This document shows positions 35,664 through 46,065 of a stretch of DNA of 64,000 nucleotides, in pieces; position 1 is the stretch's first letter, and the number at the start of each line of letters is the position of its first letter. Position numbers and translations under genes: made by a program. The notes below the pieces were generated by a model. It ran no database searches and was not told where the DNA came from. It saw nothing but the letters and a program-made list of their open reading frames with translations. Location: NCBI RefSeq assembly GCF_045679555.1, contig NC_092110.1, positions 1 to 64,000 of the forward strand, read 5' to 3'. This DNA is from Salvelinus alpinus. Lineage: Eukaryota; Chordata; Actinopteri; Salmoniformes; Salmonidae.

Positions 35664-36314
35664 CCTCTTTTTTATTTTATTTAACCTTTATTTAACTAGG
35701 CAAGTCAGTTAACTTCTTTGGGCCAGGGAGCAGTATTGAGTAGCTTGGATAAAAAGGTGCCCAGAGTAAACAGGCAGTCCTGACTCATTCCTCTCTCCTT
35801 CGGCCCCACTAAACAGTAGAGGCATCAGACAAGGTTCTAACGACTGTTGACATCTAGTGGAAGCCTTAGGAAGTGCAACATTACCAATATCCCACTGTAT
35901 CTTCAATAGGAGTCGAGTTGAAAATCGACCAACCTCAGATTTCTCACTTCCTGGTTGGATTTTTTCTCAGGTTTTTGCCTGCCTGATGAGTTCTGTTATA
36001 CTCACAGACATCATTCAAACAGTTTTAGAAACTTCAGAGTGTACTATCTACTAATAATATGCATATTCTAGCTTTTATGGCTTTGTAGCAGGCCGTTTAC
36101 TCTGGGCATGCTTTTCATCCGGACGTGAAAATACTGCCCCTTACCCCAAAAAAGTTAAGAACAAACTCTTATTTACAATGATGGCCTAAGAACAGTGAGT
36201 TAACTGCCTCGTTCAGGGGCAGAACGACAGAATTTTACCTTGTCAGCTCGGGGATTCGATCTAGCAACTTTCGGTTACTGGCCCAACACTCTAATCACTA
36301 GGCTACCTGCCGCC
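35664..36314 (-). repeat. HpaI SINE, itself split by a TTAA element
   Basis: The minus strand reads head GGTAGCCTAGTGATTAGAG, B box ATCGAATCCCCGAGCTGACA, then the HpaI-type body (GTTAAC altered to CTCACTGTTC nearby) and a TTAAATAAAGGTTAAATAAA tail. It is inserted in the outer SINE near GGGCGGC. The TTAA element at 35709-36158 interrupts the TTCTTAACTGAC motif. Confidence 0.9.
35709..36158. mobile_element. TTAA-flanked foldback element, copy 3
   Basis: Both ends are left-type termini of the family at 26315 and 39684: CTTCTTTGGGCCAGGGAGCA on the plus strand at the left, and CTTTTTTGGGGTAAGGGGCA on the minus strand at the right. TTAA is at 35709-35712 and 36155-36158. The right arm matches the first ~380 bp of copy 2 in order. 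It is a foldback derivative with no coding capacity. Confidence 0.85.
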
Positions 36315-36424
36315 CCTCATGGGTCTCCCAGTCGCGGGGCAGCTGCGATACAGCCCGGTATTGAACTTAGATCTGTAGTGACGGCGCAAGCACTGCAATG
36401 CAGACTGCTGCGCCACCCGGGAGG

Positions 36425-36810
36425 CCCTGGTTATACTCTGTTTAGTAATTGTCTGGTGTTTTGTGGTGGAAAACTTAACATAACACATGAACCCTGTTAC
36501 CCATAAATATATAAGCTACAAATGTTCTTAAAAGTTCAAACATTGTTGTGAAGACTGCATTCAATTCCCTGATTTCCACACAACAAGCCGATTTAAGATG
36601 AAATCATCAACCCTTTCACTTTTATATAAAAATTAAACTACCCAAAAGGCACTCTATGCATAGCATGACCCAGCTATGTGATTCTATGATTGCCAAATAC
36701 TTATGTGAGATTCTATCCAAACCACAGAATACTAGGCTGATTGGAGAATGAACAACGCTATACTAACGGTTGCTATTTAAGAATTTTGGACACTGCGTAG
36801 AAACACTAAC
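36425..36810. other. Intron-like DNA, no gene seen
   Basis: Lies just after the donor of the exon at 36811-37319 (minus strand). No repeat or exon found. Confidence 0.4.
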
Positions 36811-37319
36811 CTGTTGCATTTTCTCCAGGTCCAGACTCGGCCTCCCAACTTCTCCCCCATAGCTGTGTCTGTGCTTCGTATAGGGAACCGCTGACTGGTC
36901 AAAGTGGGTCAAGATAATGGGCCTGGCAGCAGGCTGCACCACCTGGAACTGGAGCCGAATGGGGGGTGGGGGCTTGAGGCTGCGAGGCGGGCTGGAGCTA
37001 CAGAGCACTGGGCTGGGGGAGGCCTCCAGGCAAGTCCCAGGCTCCAAGGCCGCCACCACCGGACCACAGCCGAACAGGTCCCGTACCTCCTCGTCGCTGG
37101 AGGCACTGCTGTGGTGCTCGACGTGGTGATGGTGCAGCATCCACTTCTTGCCATCTCCAACGCCGCGGCTGATTCGCTCCAGCTCTTCTTCGGACGAGTG
37201 GTGGTCCAGAGTTGGGTCTAGAAGGAGGCGTAGGCGACAGAGGCATGCCGGGGAGAGGGGACCCTGGTTGTGCTGTTGGCTGGTGGCCAGAGGGGTGAGG
37301 CCGCAGTTCCGCCACCTCT
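36811..37319 (-). CDS. Putative coding exon 4 of an unidentified host gene
   Basis: On the minus strand the acceptor CCCCCCTCAG precedes a 509-bp block open throughout in one frame, closed by donor CAACAG|GTTAGTG. It encodes about 169 residues after a split Glu codon. Visible parts are a HHSSEEELERISRG stretch, a His-rich patch KKWMLHHHHVEHH, the acidic serine run SSASSDEEVRDLFG, a Pro/Ser-rich region with SLKPPPPIRLQFQ, and RPSLDLEKMQQ at the end. Composition is GC-rich and protein-like, unlike the repeats around it. The upstream exon at 37506-37587 is 186 bp away and ends in the matching phase. No catalytic or DNA-binding motif is seen, so it may be a regulatory or scaffold protein. The family is not recognised. 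Confidence 0.68.
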
Positions 37320-37505
37320 CTGAGGGGGGCGACCAAGAGTATAGGTCAAAGTTGAAGAGGCAGAGATAGCGATAAGCTTATTGTCTTCTTCTATACTGTG
37401 CTACCTAGAAGTAGCTTTATCTGTTAAATGACCATCTTGTACACATCCATGTAACAATGAAGACCATAGACGACTTGGGTTGGTTTGAGCGAGCGGGCCA
37501 CATAC

Positions 37506-37587
37506 CTCTGTCAATCTGTGCAAGCTCCTGGTTCTCCCCCTCGGAATCGTCGCTCTCCGCTCCCTCCCCACTGCAATGGTAGGAAAT
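37506..37587 (-). CDS. Putative coding exon 3 of an unidentified host gene
   Basis: The minus-strand acceptor CCATTTCCTTCTAG precedes ATTTCCTACC; the donor is GACAGAG|GTATGT. The 82-bp block opens in phase 0 and reads ISYHCSGEGAESDDSEGENQ, then ELAQIDR, leaving one base that completes Glu with the next exon. A second possible acceptor (ATTGCAG|TGGGG, 37570) keeps the same frame and would shorten the exon by 17 bp. The acidic, serine-rich sequence suits a disordered, phosphorylated region. Confidence 0.66.
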
Positions 37588-39077
37588 CTAGAAGGAAATG
37601 GTTAAAGGTTAACTATGACATCAGCTAACATATGGCTTTCAACTAGTTAAATGAGTTAGCATCAGTACAAGCCACTCTTTGGGGCTTTAAGCAACATGGT
37701 GGCCCACTAAACAAAAGATGAGTTCAAGTTACTCACTTGAACAAAACAAAACATGTTCATTTATAGATTTGCAACAGTTGTCATTAAAGAACGTATTTTC
37801 AAGCTCCCATCTAAATAAAAAATTACCCCAGGCCCACTAACCCAAAGCTCAATCAATATGATTTATCTAAAGAAATTGTGCAATGTAAAAAAGGTCAAAA
37901 TTAGCACAACTGTTTCACATGTAGCGTGCATATCATGCTAACACCTAAACTTGGTCAAATGGCCTATTCTTCCTGAAAAATGCCTTACACTGAAGTTGGA
38001 ATTTGGAAGATGGATGAAGTTACAAAAAGCTTAAATCTAGGCCAAAACAAGACAGCCTCTTCAGTTCAATGTAAACCCTTGGCAGCTCTTGATGATGCCA
38101 TTTCCATGTCCCAGACTGTCCCTTTAAAGAAAAAATTAGATTTCAGTCTTGTGGTTCGGTGGCAGTTAGTGATGTTAGTCCCCCATGAGAACAAAACCAG
38201 TATCTCTTCCTCAAACAGATTGAAGTCAGATTGAATCTAAGATAACTAAAGAAATCTGTAATTAATTGACGTTTTTGCAGAGGTTTTAGTAGAGCAATTT
38301 TACATCTAGCTAAGGTATGTAATTTTTTTAAATTGAGAAATACTGCACCAATGTGTCATCTTATGTTAAAGTCAGATCTGATGGGCAGGTCTGTCTCACT
38401 GTCTGTGTTCTGCGGTAAGATTGGATAGAGCGCAATCCCAGCAGCTGTGTATCCCATGTTAGTGGGCAAGTGAGCATTGTCAAAATCAAAACAACCCTCA
38501 AGTAAGTCATGAACTCACAAAACTCAGTTTTGGACGAGACTGACTTTATGAACAAAATTATCCTATTTACATTTTGTCGTAAATTTTGACACTATGTATA
38601 AATGTTTGACTAATATCGATGCCACATATTTTTTATCAGATAGGTATTTTATTGCCTTCAGTTGTGCTTTAAGAGCATTCTCCTTTTGGAGGAGTCTACG
38701 ACAACAAAAGGAGAGAAACCCAGCAGACGGCAGCGCTAAGAGTTAAGTAACGCACCACACTGAGTGAGGCCAGGCCGAGCAGCTGCCATCTGTGCTCACA
38801 TGCACACACAGACTCAACACCTCCCCTTCCTACTGAAGCACTTCAAACAGTGAAAAGGAGAGAAAGGAACCAGTCCTCCTCGAGCAAGCCGCATACACTA
38901 CTTGTGATAAACCCGCACCCTCCAAGTACCTTTACGAATCAACGGTAAAGACCTGCAAGTCTGTGAGTCAGTGAAACTTCTTAGTCATTGTACAAAAGAA
39001 TTTGCAGTGGTACGAATAAGTAACATTCATGATTAGAAAGAGAAACAAGAAATTGTTCGTCCTACGCAAACTAAAAA
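37588..39077. other. Intron-like DNA, no further exon supported
   Basis: I looked for an extra exon here. A block near 38361-38415 (minus) has a fair acceptor (CAATCTTACCGCAG) but runs into a stop without a usable donor. No recognised repeat. Confidence 0.4.
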
Positions 39078-39495
39078 AGGTTCAACGTGCCAAAGGCTGA
39101 CCTGGTAGCTATATACACAGGCTACATTCACCCCTGCCTGGAATACGCAACACCAGCTTCGCATTGCTCCTTAACTCAAGCCCTCTCTGATCAACTGGAG
39201 CGTATCCAGAAGTATGCTTGCAGAATCATCCTCAGCACAGCATATCCTGAATAGACGGATGCTCTGACTTCATTATCACTACCCTCACTTCATGAGAGAA
39301 GAGAGAAACTGTGCCTGGACTTTGCTATATCCCTGTTTTAGTCCCCTTTCAGAGACTGGTTACCCACTGCCTGTCAAGGACACGTGTCAGGAAGATCCAC
39401 CCCAAGTGCCCTCTTCTCTATCCAACAGGCCAAGACAGATATAAAAAAAAGACAGAACCTACAAAAACTAAAACAACAACTCAGAGTCTCCTAAA
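39078..39495 (+). pseudogene. LINE reverse transcriptase C-terminal relic
   Basis: Reads FNVPKADLVAIYTGYIHPCL, then LSDQLERIQKYACRIILSTA, the post-palm region of a CR1/Jockey-like reverse transcriptase, followed by a stop at 39252 and later stops. A weak continuation reaches about 39495. It abuts the element at 39500. No endonuclease or palm motifs. Confidence 0.75.
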
Positions 39496-39683
39496 TGTAT
39501 ACTGAACAAAAATAAAACGGAACATGTAAAGTTGGTCTCATGTTTTATGAGCTGAAATAAAAGATCACAGAAATCTCACCTCTCATATTTTGCGCACAAA
39601 TTTGTTTACATCCCTGTCAGTGAGCATTTCTCCTTCGCCAAGATAATCCGTCCACTTGACAGGTGTGCATAGCAAGAGGCTGA

Positions 39684-41097
39684 TTAACTTCTTATGGATA
39701 GGGGGCAGCATTTTCACATTTGGATGAAAAGCGTGCCCCGAGTAAACGGTCTGCTACTCAGTCCCAGTTGCTAATATATATATATTATTAGTAGTATTGG
39801 ATAGAAAACACTCTGACGTTTCTAACTGTTTGAATGATGTCTGTGAGTATAACAGAACTCATATGGCAGGCAAAAACCTGAGAAAAAATCCAACCAGGAA
39901 GTGGGAAATCTGAGGTTGGTCGTTTTTCAACTCATTCCCTATTGAAGATACAGTGGGATATGGGTCATGTTGCACTTCCTAAGGCTTCCACGAGATGTCA
40001 ACAGTCTTTAGAACCTTGTCTGATGCTTCTACTGTGAAGTGGGGCCGAATGAGAGGGGAATGAGTCAGACGTCTGGCAGAATGCTTTGAGCTCGTGATGC
40101 TCGTTCAGGTGAGAGAGAGCTCTGTTCCATTTGCTTTTCTGAAGACAAAGGAATTCTCCGGTTGAAACATTATTGAAGATTTATGTTAAAAACATCCTAA
40201 AGATTGATTCTATACTTAGTTTGACATGTTTCTACGACCTGCAATATAAATTCTGGGACTTTTCGTCCGTACTTTCCGCTGGACTTGCACGCGCGTCGTG
40301 AGTTTGGATTTGTTTACCAAACGCGCTAACAAAAGGAGGTATTTGGACATAAATTATGAACTTTATGGAGCAAATCAAATATTTATTGTGGAACTGGGAT
40401 TCCTGGGAGTGCATTCTGACGAAAATCAAAGGTAAGTGAATATTTATAATGCTATTTCTGACTTATGTTGACTCCAACATGGCGGATATCTTCTTGGGTT
40501 CTGTTGGTCTCTGAGCGCCGTACTCAGATTATTGCATGGTTTGCTTTTTCCGTAAAGATTTTTGGAAATCTGACACAGCGGTTGCATTAAGGAGAAGCAT
40601 ATCTTTGAATCTGTGAATAACACTTGTATCTTATATCAATGTTTATTATGAGTATTTCTGTGATTTGATGTGGCTCTGTGCAAATTCACAGGATGTTTTG
40701 GAGGCAAAGCCAAATGTAAACTGAGGTTTTTGGATATAAATATGAACTTGATCAAAAAAAACATACATGTATTGTGTAACATGTTGTCTCGGGAGTGTCA
40801 TCTGATGAAGAATATCAAGGGTTAGTGATTCATTTTATCAATATTTCAGCTTTTTGTGACTCCTCTCTTTGGTTGGAAAAATCGCTGTATGCTTTCTGTG
40901 ACTAGTTGCTGACCTAACATAATGATATGTTCTGCTTTCGCCGAAAAGCTTTTTGGAAATCGGACACTGTGGTTGGATTAACGAGAATTTTATCGTTAAA
41001 ATGGTGTCTAATACTTGTATGTTTGAGAAAATGTAATTATGACATGTCTGTTGATTGAATTTGGCGCCTTGCAATTTCATTGATGTTGGCAGGTTAA
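39684..41097 (+). mobile_element. TTAA-flanked DNA transposon relic, copy 2 (1414 bp)
   Basis: TTAA at 39684-39687 and 41094-41097. The left end CTTCTTATGGATAGGGGGCA matches copies 1 and 3. It contains an internal tandem duplication: about 40335-40480 and 40715-40860 share ordered blocks (ACATAAATTATGAACTT / ATATAAATATGAACTT, GGGAGTG, GACGAAAATCAAAGGTAAGT / GATGAAGAATATCAAGGGTT, then CCGTAAAGATTTTTGGAAAT / CCGAAAAGCTTTTTGGAAAT). No transposase frame. Confidence 0.82.
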
Positions 41098-41608
41098 ACA
41101 GCATGATCATTACACAGGTGAACCTTCTGCTGTGGACAATAAAAGGCCACTCTAAAATGTGCAGTTTGGCACACAACCCAATTCCACAGATGTCTCAAGT
41201 TTAAAGGCAGCGTGCAATTAGCATGCTGACTACAGGAATGTCCACCAGAGGTGTTGCCAGATAATTTTATGTTCATTTCTCTACAATAAGCCAATGTCGT
41301 TTTAGAGAATTTGGCAGTACGTCCTACCGGCCTCACAACCGCAGACCATGTGTAACCACACCAGCCCAGGACCTCTAAAGCTGGTTTCTTCACCTGAGTG
41401 ATCGTCTGAGATCAGCCACCCGGACAGCTGACGAAACTGAGTACTTCAGTGTGTAATGAATCCCTTTTGTGGGGAAAAATGAATTGACTGGGCATGGCTT
41501 CCAAATTGGTGGGCCTATGCCTGTCCCCCTGTCCAGTCATGTGAAATCCACAGATTAGGTCCTAATGAATTCATTTCAATTGACTGAGTTCTTATATGAA
41601 CTGTAACA

Positions 41609-42287
41609 CGGAACCCAAACCGTGTGCGCTATCGTGCATAAATGTATCCCCCCCCCCCCCCCCCCACACCAAACGCGATCACGACACGCAGGTTAAAATA
41701 TCAAAACAAACTCTGAACCAATGACATTAATTTGGGTACAGGTCGAAAAGCATTAAACATGTATGGCAATTTAGCTAGCTAGCTTGCACTTGCTAGCTAA
41801 CGTTATTTTGTCCTATTTAGCTAGCTTGCTGTTGCTAGCTAATTTGTCCTGGGATATAAACATTAGGTTGTTATTTTACCTGAAATGCACAAGGACCTCT
41901 ACTCCGACAATTAATCCACACTTAAAACAGCCAACCAAATCTATTCATCTCTCCTCCTTCCAGGCTTTTTCCATCTTTGAATTTATATGGTGATCGCATC
42001 TAAACTTTCATTGTATTACCATGACAACCGGCAACAAAGTTCGTCTTTCAATCACCCACGTGGGTATAATCAATGAGGAAATTGCACGTGGGTACCTGCT
42101 TCTATAAACCAATGAGGAGATGACTTTCAGCGCGATCTGTGTCAGAAATAGGAACGACTTCTACTTTAGCCCTTGGCAACGTAAAGATGCTCGTTGGCGC
42201 GCGCGAGCAGTGTGTGTGCAATATTTGAATAACATGGATTTCTAAATTTATTTTGCAACCCTCGCGCACGAGACGTGTCCGGTCTGT
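41609..42287. repeat. Dispersed repeat nested in the TIR element
   Basis: The host element's TATGAACTGTAAC continues as TGTAACTCAGTAAA only at 42293, so about 680 bp are inserted, with TGTAAC duplicated. The insert starts CACGGAACCCAAACCG, holds an 18-base C run (41648-41665), GCTAGCTAGCTTGCACTTGC-type motifs, and ends in CTCGCGCACGAGACGTGTCC. I know a dispersed salmonid repeat of this kind but cannot assign a superfamily. Confidence 0.65.
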
Positions 42288-42645
42288 TCAGCATGTAACT
42301 CAGTAAAGTTGTTGAAATTGTTGCATTTTGCATTTATATTTTTGTTCAGTATACATAGTCATGAATAGTTTTTTGTATGTAGTGTAATATCCATGCATTT
42401 CAGTGACTGCCATGTGTATATCTGTAAAACTTAACTTCTTCTACATACAACAGGTGTGCATTCAGAGTTTTACTGCCATCACACGGTTACACCTGCCATC
42501 TCCATGACATCACCCACTAGCACCGCATGGGACTGGGGTGTGTGTGTGTGTTGCCGTTGGGCCCAACATCACATTCACAACCACCAACGCATCACGAGAG
42601 ATGAGATATTCAGCTCAGACTGAATTCCAAATCGGGGATGCTTAC

Positions 42646-42741
42646 CATAGTTCTCATCCTGCTCGTCTTTATAAGGGCTTTCTGTAACCTCTTTGGGTCA
42701 GGATACTGGTCTGCGCTAGGGCTAGAGGGAGCTTGCATTTC
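42646..42741 (-). CDS. Putative coding exon 2 of an unidentified host gene
   Basis: On the minus strand acceptor ATATCACTGTCAG and donor ACTATG|GTAAGC bound a 96-bp block with one frame open from end to end (32 codons, phase 0 to phase 0): EMQAPSSPSADQYPDPKRLQ, then KALIKTSRMRTM. The phase fits both the exon at 62093-62162 and the one at 37506-37587. In the 3' half another frame reads KEVTESPYKDEQDENY, also protein-like, but a TGA lies upstream in the block and it would need a later acceptor. So the exon is likely and its frame less so. Confidence 0.45.
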
Positions 42742-43819
42742 CTGACAGTGATATGAACCTTTTAGAAAATTCAGAATAGGTAAAAAAAAATATATGGTTT
42801 CCACCTTACCACTGATACAGGATCAGGTAATCTGATCCAAGATCAGTTTAAGGGCAACTTCTACCTCAAGAAAGGGGTTAAGGGCTCAAGTCCAGGTTAA
42901 ATGTCAAGGGTGTGCCCCATCTTGGAGCAAGTCAGACACTATTGTCTGTGGCAACAGGATGAGCCAACATAACAGTGACGTTGCATGTTGACTTAACTAT
43001 TTGACGGTATTTCAGGGAACCTGGTATTAACTGTTTATATAGGACACCAGGTGACTAAGAGGGAACACAAAACACACATTCATACACAAAAAGGTTAAAT
43101 TTAAAAAATAAAACATTCATACACACAATAGTCCACTATAAACACACATTAACGTTGCACTTAAAGGACATACATGCACGCACAGTAAAGGTAAAGTTAT
43201 TCAGTGTGTGTACGACTTGGGTACGGGTACAAGAACTAGGCTATTTATCACACCAAATATCCTTACATTTTCTGCTACATTGCTTCTTCGCAGTCCCAGT
43301 TAGTCTCCTTATCTCTGTTACATACATCCATCCCACATTGGAAAAACAGGGGACATTTGTTTTATCTGAGGAACTCAAACAGGGTTCAAATAATTGGACC
43401 ATGAAAAATGCAAATGTCTATGGGGTTTTCATGACTAATGTACTTGGGAGCCATGATACTTGTGTTGAGCCTGTAGCCTAGTATCAGAGGGTACTCTTGT
43501 AAAGGACATCAATGTTATGCACCGTGAATCAATGTTATGTGTGTGAAAATAGATTATTTTTGCAAATGCATGGTAAACATAAAATATGATGTAGTCCATG
43601 CATGTATGTATTCAACAGTTGAGGGAACTGTGTGTCTGTGTGTTTCTGATGAGATTCTGCACAAGAGAGAAACTGCACAAGAGAGAAACACAAGAGATGT
43701 GCATATGCTGTGCAATGGAGCGGAACTGACTTGCTTACTGTTTGAGCAGGTGACCATTAGGCTAGTAGATACAGCAACACCTTGCCTTATGTGGCACACA
43801 GCACACTTTGCCTTCAAAT
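42742..43819. other. Intron-like DNA, no gene seen
   Basis: No exon or recognised repeat. Precedes the hAT element at 43821. Confidence 0.4.
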
Positions 43820-45116
43820 CTAGGGCTGCACAATTTGGGGAATATTCAGAGGTGGAAACTTTCTGTGGGAATTAACGGAAATATGCAAATTAATGTTAAT
43901 ACCATTTAAATGTAGATGTTTTTTGCATTGGATATATTTAGCATATCATGTGGAGACAGAAACATATACCTTATCATAAGTAGACATAATTGCAAATTAT
44001 TAAATCCATCCAATATAATTTTTTTTAAACAACTTAGTTACGAATTCAACTTTAATTAAATGAGTTGACTCTCCACATGGGATGATTTCACTGAACAACA
44101 AAAGCGAATATTGAATGATCCCCAAATGTTCCATCGCATCTCCCAAAAACTTTTTCAACATACATCTGAAAAATGATAGTTCCTATACTACAGCTTTGGT
44201 TGTCTTCCTCTCAGGCTTTCATGTCTTCTCCCTGGACCTCAATGTCCATCTCATGAACATCAGACTCTGAGGCCTCTAGTTCACTGTCACTTTCCAACCT
44301 TGTTGAGGATTACTCGACGGCCACCAAATTTTCAACCCTTGTATTGGTCAGCCTGTTGCGTGCTTTGGTGTGTGTGTTCCCAAATAAGGACCAGTTGCAC
44401 TCTGACAGATGATGTTGTTGGGATTTGGAGGATGGAGGCAACAGGGGAAAGAGCCTCAGATCCATAAAGTTCTTTCCACCAGGTGGCTTATGAGATATGT
44501 TAGCACAACTGCCATATTGCATCTCCATCCCAAAGCCCTTGCTTGGAAGTGTACTTCGCCAGACTGCCAAGAACCTTGCCCTCATCCAGGCCAAGGTGGC
44601 GAGACACGGTAGTGATGACACCATAGGCCTTGTTGATCTCTGCACCAGACAGGATGCTCTTGCCAGCATACTTGGGGTCCAACATGTACACTGTGGCATG
44701 TATGGGTGTCACGCTTTCTGATGCATTTCAGAACTGCAGTTTCCTCTGCTTGGAGCAACAGTGAAGTGGGCACGGCAGTACGGATTTCCCCTCTTACATC
44801 TGCAAGCAGAGTCAGAACATTAGACAGGATGGCATTGTCTCCCTCAATCCATGTAATGGCTACTGCTATACAGTGGTTCCTCCGTTAAGTTGCAGCATAC
44901 TGCTGCGCAGCTTGCATGGTGCCGCAGAATTCTATGGAGCGTTATTTAAGTGTGAACCACTGGTACAATTAATGCTAGTTTGACCACCAAAGGGCATCTT
45001 TGAGAAGCACTTGATAGCCTGTACTAGAGAATGCGGGAACGTGGGAGACCGGGGTTCAATTCCCCAACGGGGAGGAAGGAGTAGGCTGTCCTTGTAAATA
45101 AGAATTTGTTCTTAAC

Positions 45117-45235
45117 TGATTCCATATGTGTTATTTCATAGTTGTGATGTCTTCACTATTATTCTACAATGTAGAAAATAGTAAAAGTATAGAAAAACCC
45201 TGGAATGAGTAGGTGTGTCCAAACTTTTGACTGGT
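45117..45235. mobile_element. Tc1-like terminal fragment
   Basis: Ends ACTATTATTCTACAATGTAG, GAATGAGTAGGTGTGTCCAA, ACTTTTGACTGGTACT, the right terminal repeat of a salmonid Tc1 family. No matching left end or transposase. It directly follows a SINE tail interrupted at TTAACTGATTCC. Confidence 0.75.
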
Positions 45236-45964
45236 ACTTGCTTAATTAGATTAATATTATGGCGTTTCTATTCCAAGAAAAACAAAAAACCTTCTGGGTT
45301 TCTGTTAGGATGGAATATAAAATATGCCGCTGTACAACGTGACGGTCGGGAGTATAGTACTGGGCTATTTAGTTAAAGAATCCCTGTGTCAATTCCTCGA
45401 TGGGGAGGAAAGAGTAGGCTGTCCTTGTAAATAAGAATTTGTTCTTAACTGACTTGCCTAGTTAAATAAAAGTTACACTAAGAGCATAACATTTCTACAC
45501 CCCAATTCCCTCATTCTAATCTAACCAATACCCAAACGGAGATTCAGTGAAAATAAAAATCTCACTGATTTATCAAGACCAGTCTCAGAGCAGCGTGAAA
45601 CAGTGCTAAAAGTTGTAGGCTATTGCTTCTAACTTCAATATGCTCTTTAAATAAAAGACCTAAACCACTTTTAACAGCACATTATGTCGCCCTACAGTAT
45701 ATCGAAAAATATGACGTGACGTGAGGAATTTCCAACAGGCTTTTATATAATTCTAAATTAATAACAGCTTTGTTTAAATAAATAAAAAACTATATTTAGG
45801 AGATGATTTTGTTTCCAAATAATGTAAAATGTGCGAGAGAAAAAAGGCCATTCTTGAACATGGGGTGAGACATTGTTACTAATTTGTAAATAAAGCCAAT
45901 TTGTTATTTAGAATTATTGAATATCTGTTTTTAGAGGGAGAGAAACCAAAAACCTACAATCATC

Positions 45965-46065
45965 TCATGGTCTCCCAGTTGTGGACGACACGGGTATTGA
46001 ACCAGCATCTGTAGCAATACAGCTTGCACTGTAATGCAGTGTCTTAGACCGTTGCGCCTCTCAGG
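45965..46065 (-). repeat. tRNA-derived SINE head, antisense
   Basis: The minus strand reads GAGGCGCAACGGTCTAAGAC, then GGTTCAATACCCGTG (B-box-like), as in the long SINE family at 49223. Body and tail are absent. Confidence 0.7.

Larger units (their letters stand above)
35377..36417 (-). repeat. Long tRNA-headed SINE, split by a nested HpaI SINE
   Basis: On the minus strand the head (GTGGCGCAGCAGTCTGCATT, B-box GTTCAATACC) lies at about 36312-36417. The body and tail (GCGCACAATTGGCTCAGCG, GGATGTCCTTATCCCGTCGC, GGCTGGCCGGGCGCATCC) lie at about 35377-35662. The two parts are separated by an HpaI SINE. The same family is complete and uninterrupted at 49223-49704, which shows what is missing and where the split is. 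Confidence 0.88.
39500..42351 (+). mobile_element. TIR element (ACTGAACAAAAATA ends) carrying two nested insertions
   Basis: Starts TACTGAACAAAAATA and ends with the inverse TATTTTTGTTCAGTA, with TA on both sides (39498-39499, 42352-42353), so Tc1/mariner-like by target site. The element's own sequence is at 39500-39683, 41098-41608 and 42288-42351. The central part resembles a decayed Tc1/mariner-type transposase region on the plus strand (CACAGATGTCTCAAG, GGCATGC-like, CGTTTTAGAGAATTTGGC). The rest is the TTAA element at 39684-41097 and another repeat at about 41609-42287. Confidence 0.8.

Noticed and set aside
38361..38415. A further exon between 37588 and 42645
   Set aside because: Fair acceptor but stop codon before any usable donor.
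42646..42720. Acidic alternative frame KEVTESPYKDEQDENY in exon 2
   Set aside because: Attractive composition, but a TGA lies upstream within the splice-bounded block, the later acceptor is poor, and its phase does not fit the next exon. Kept as an alternative, not as the main call.
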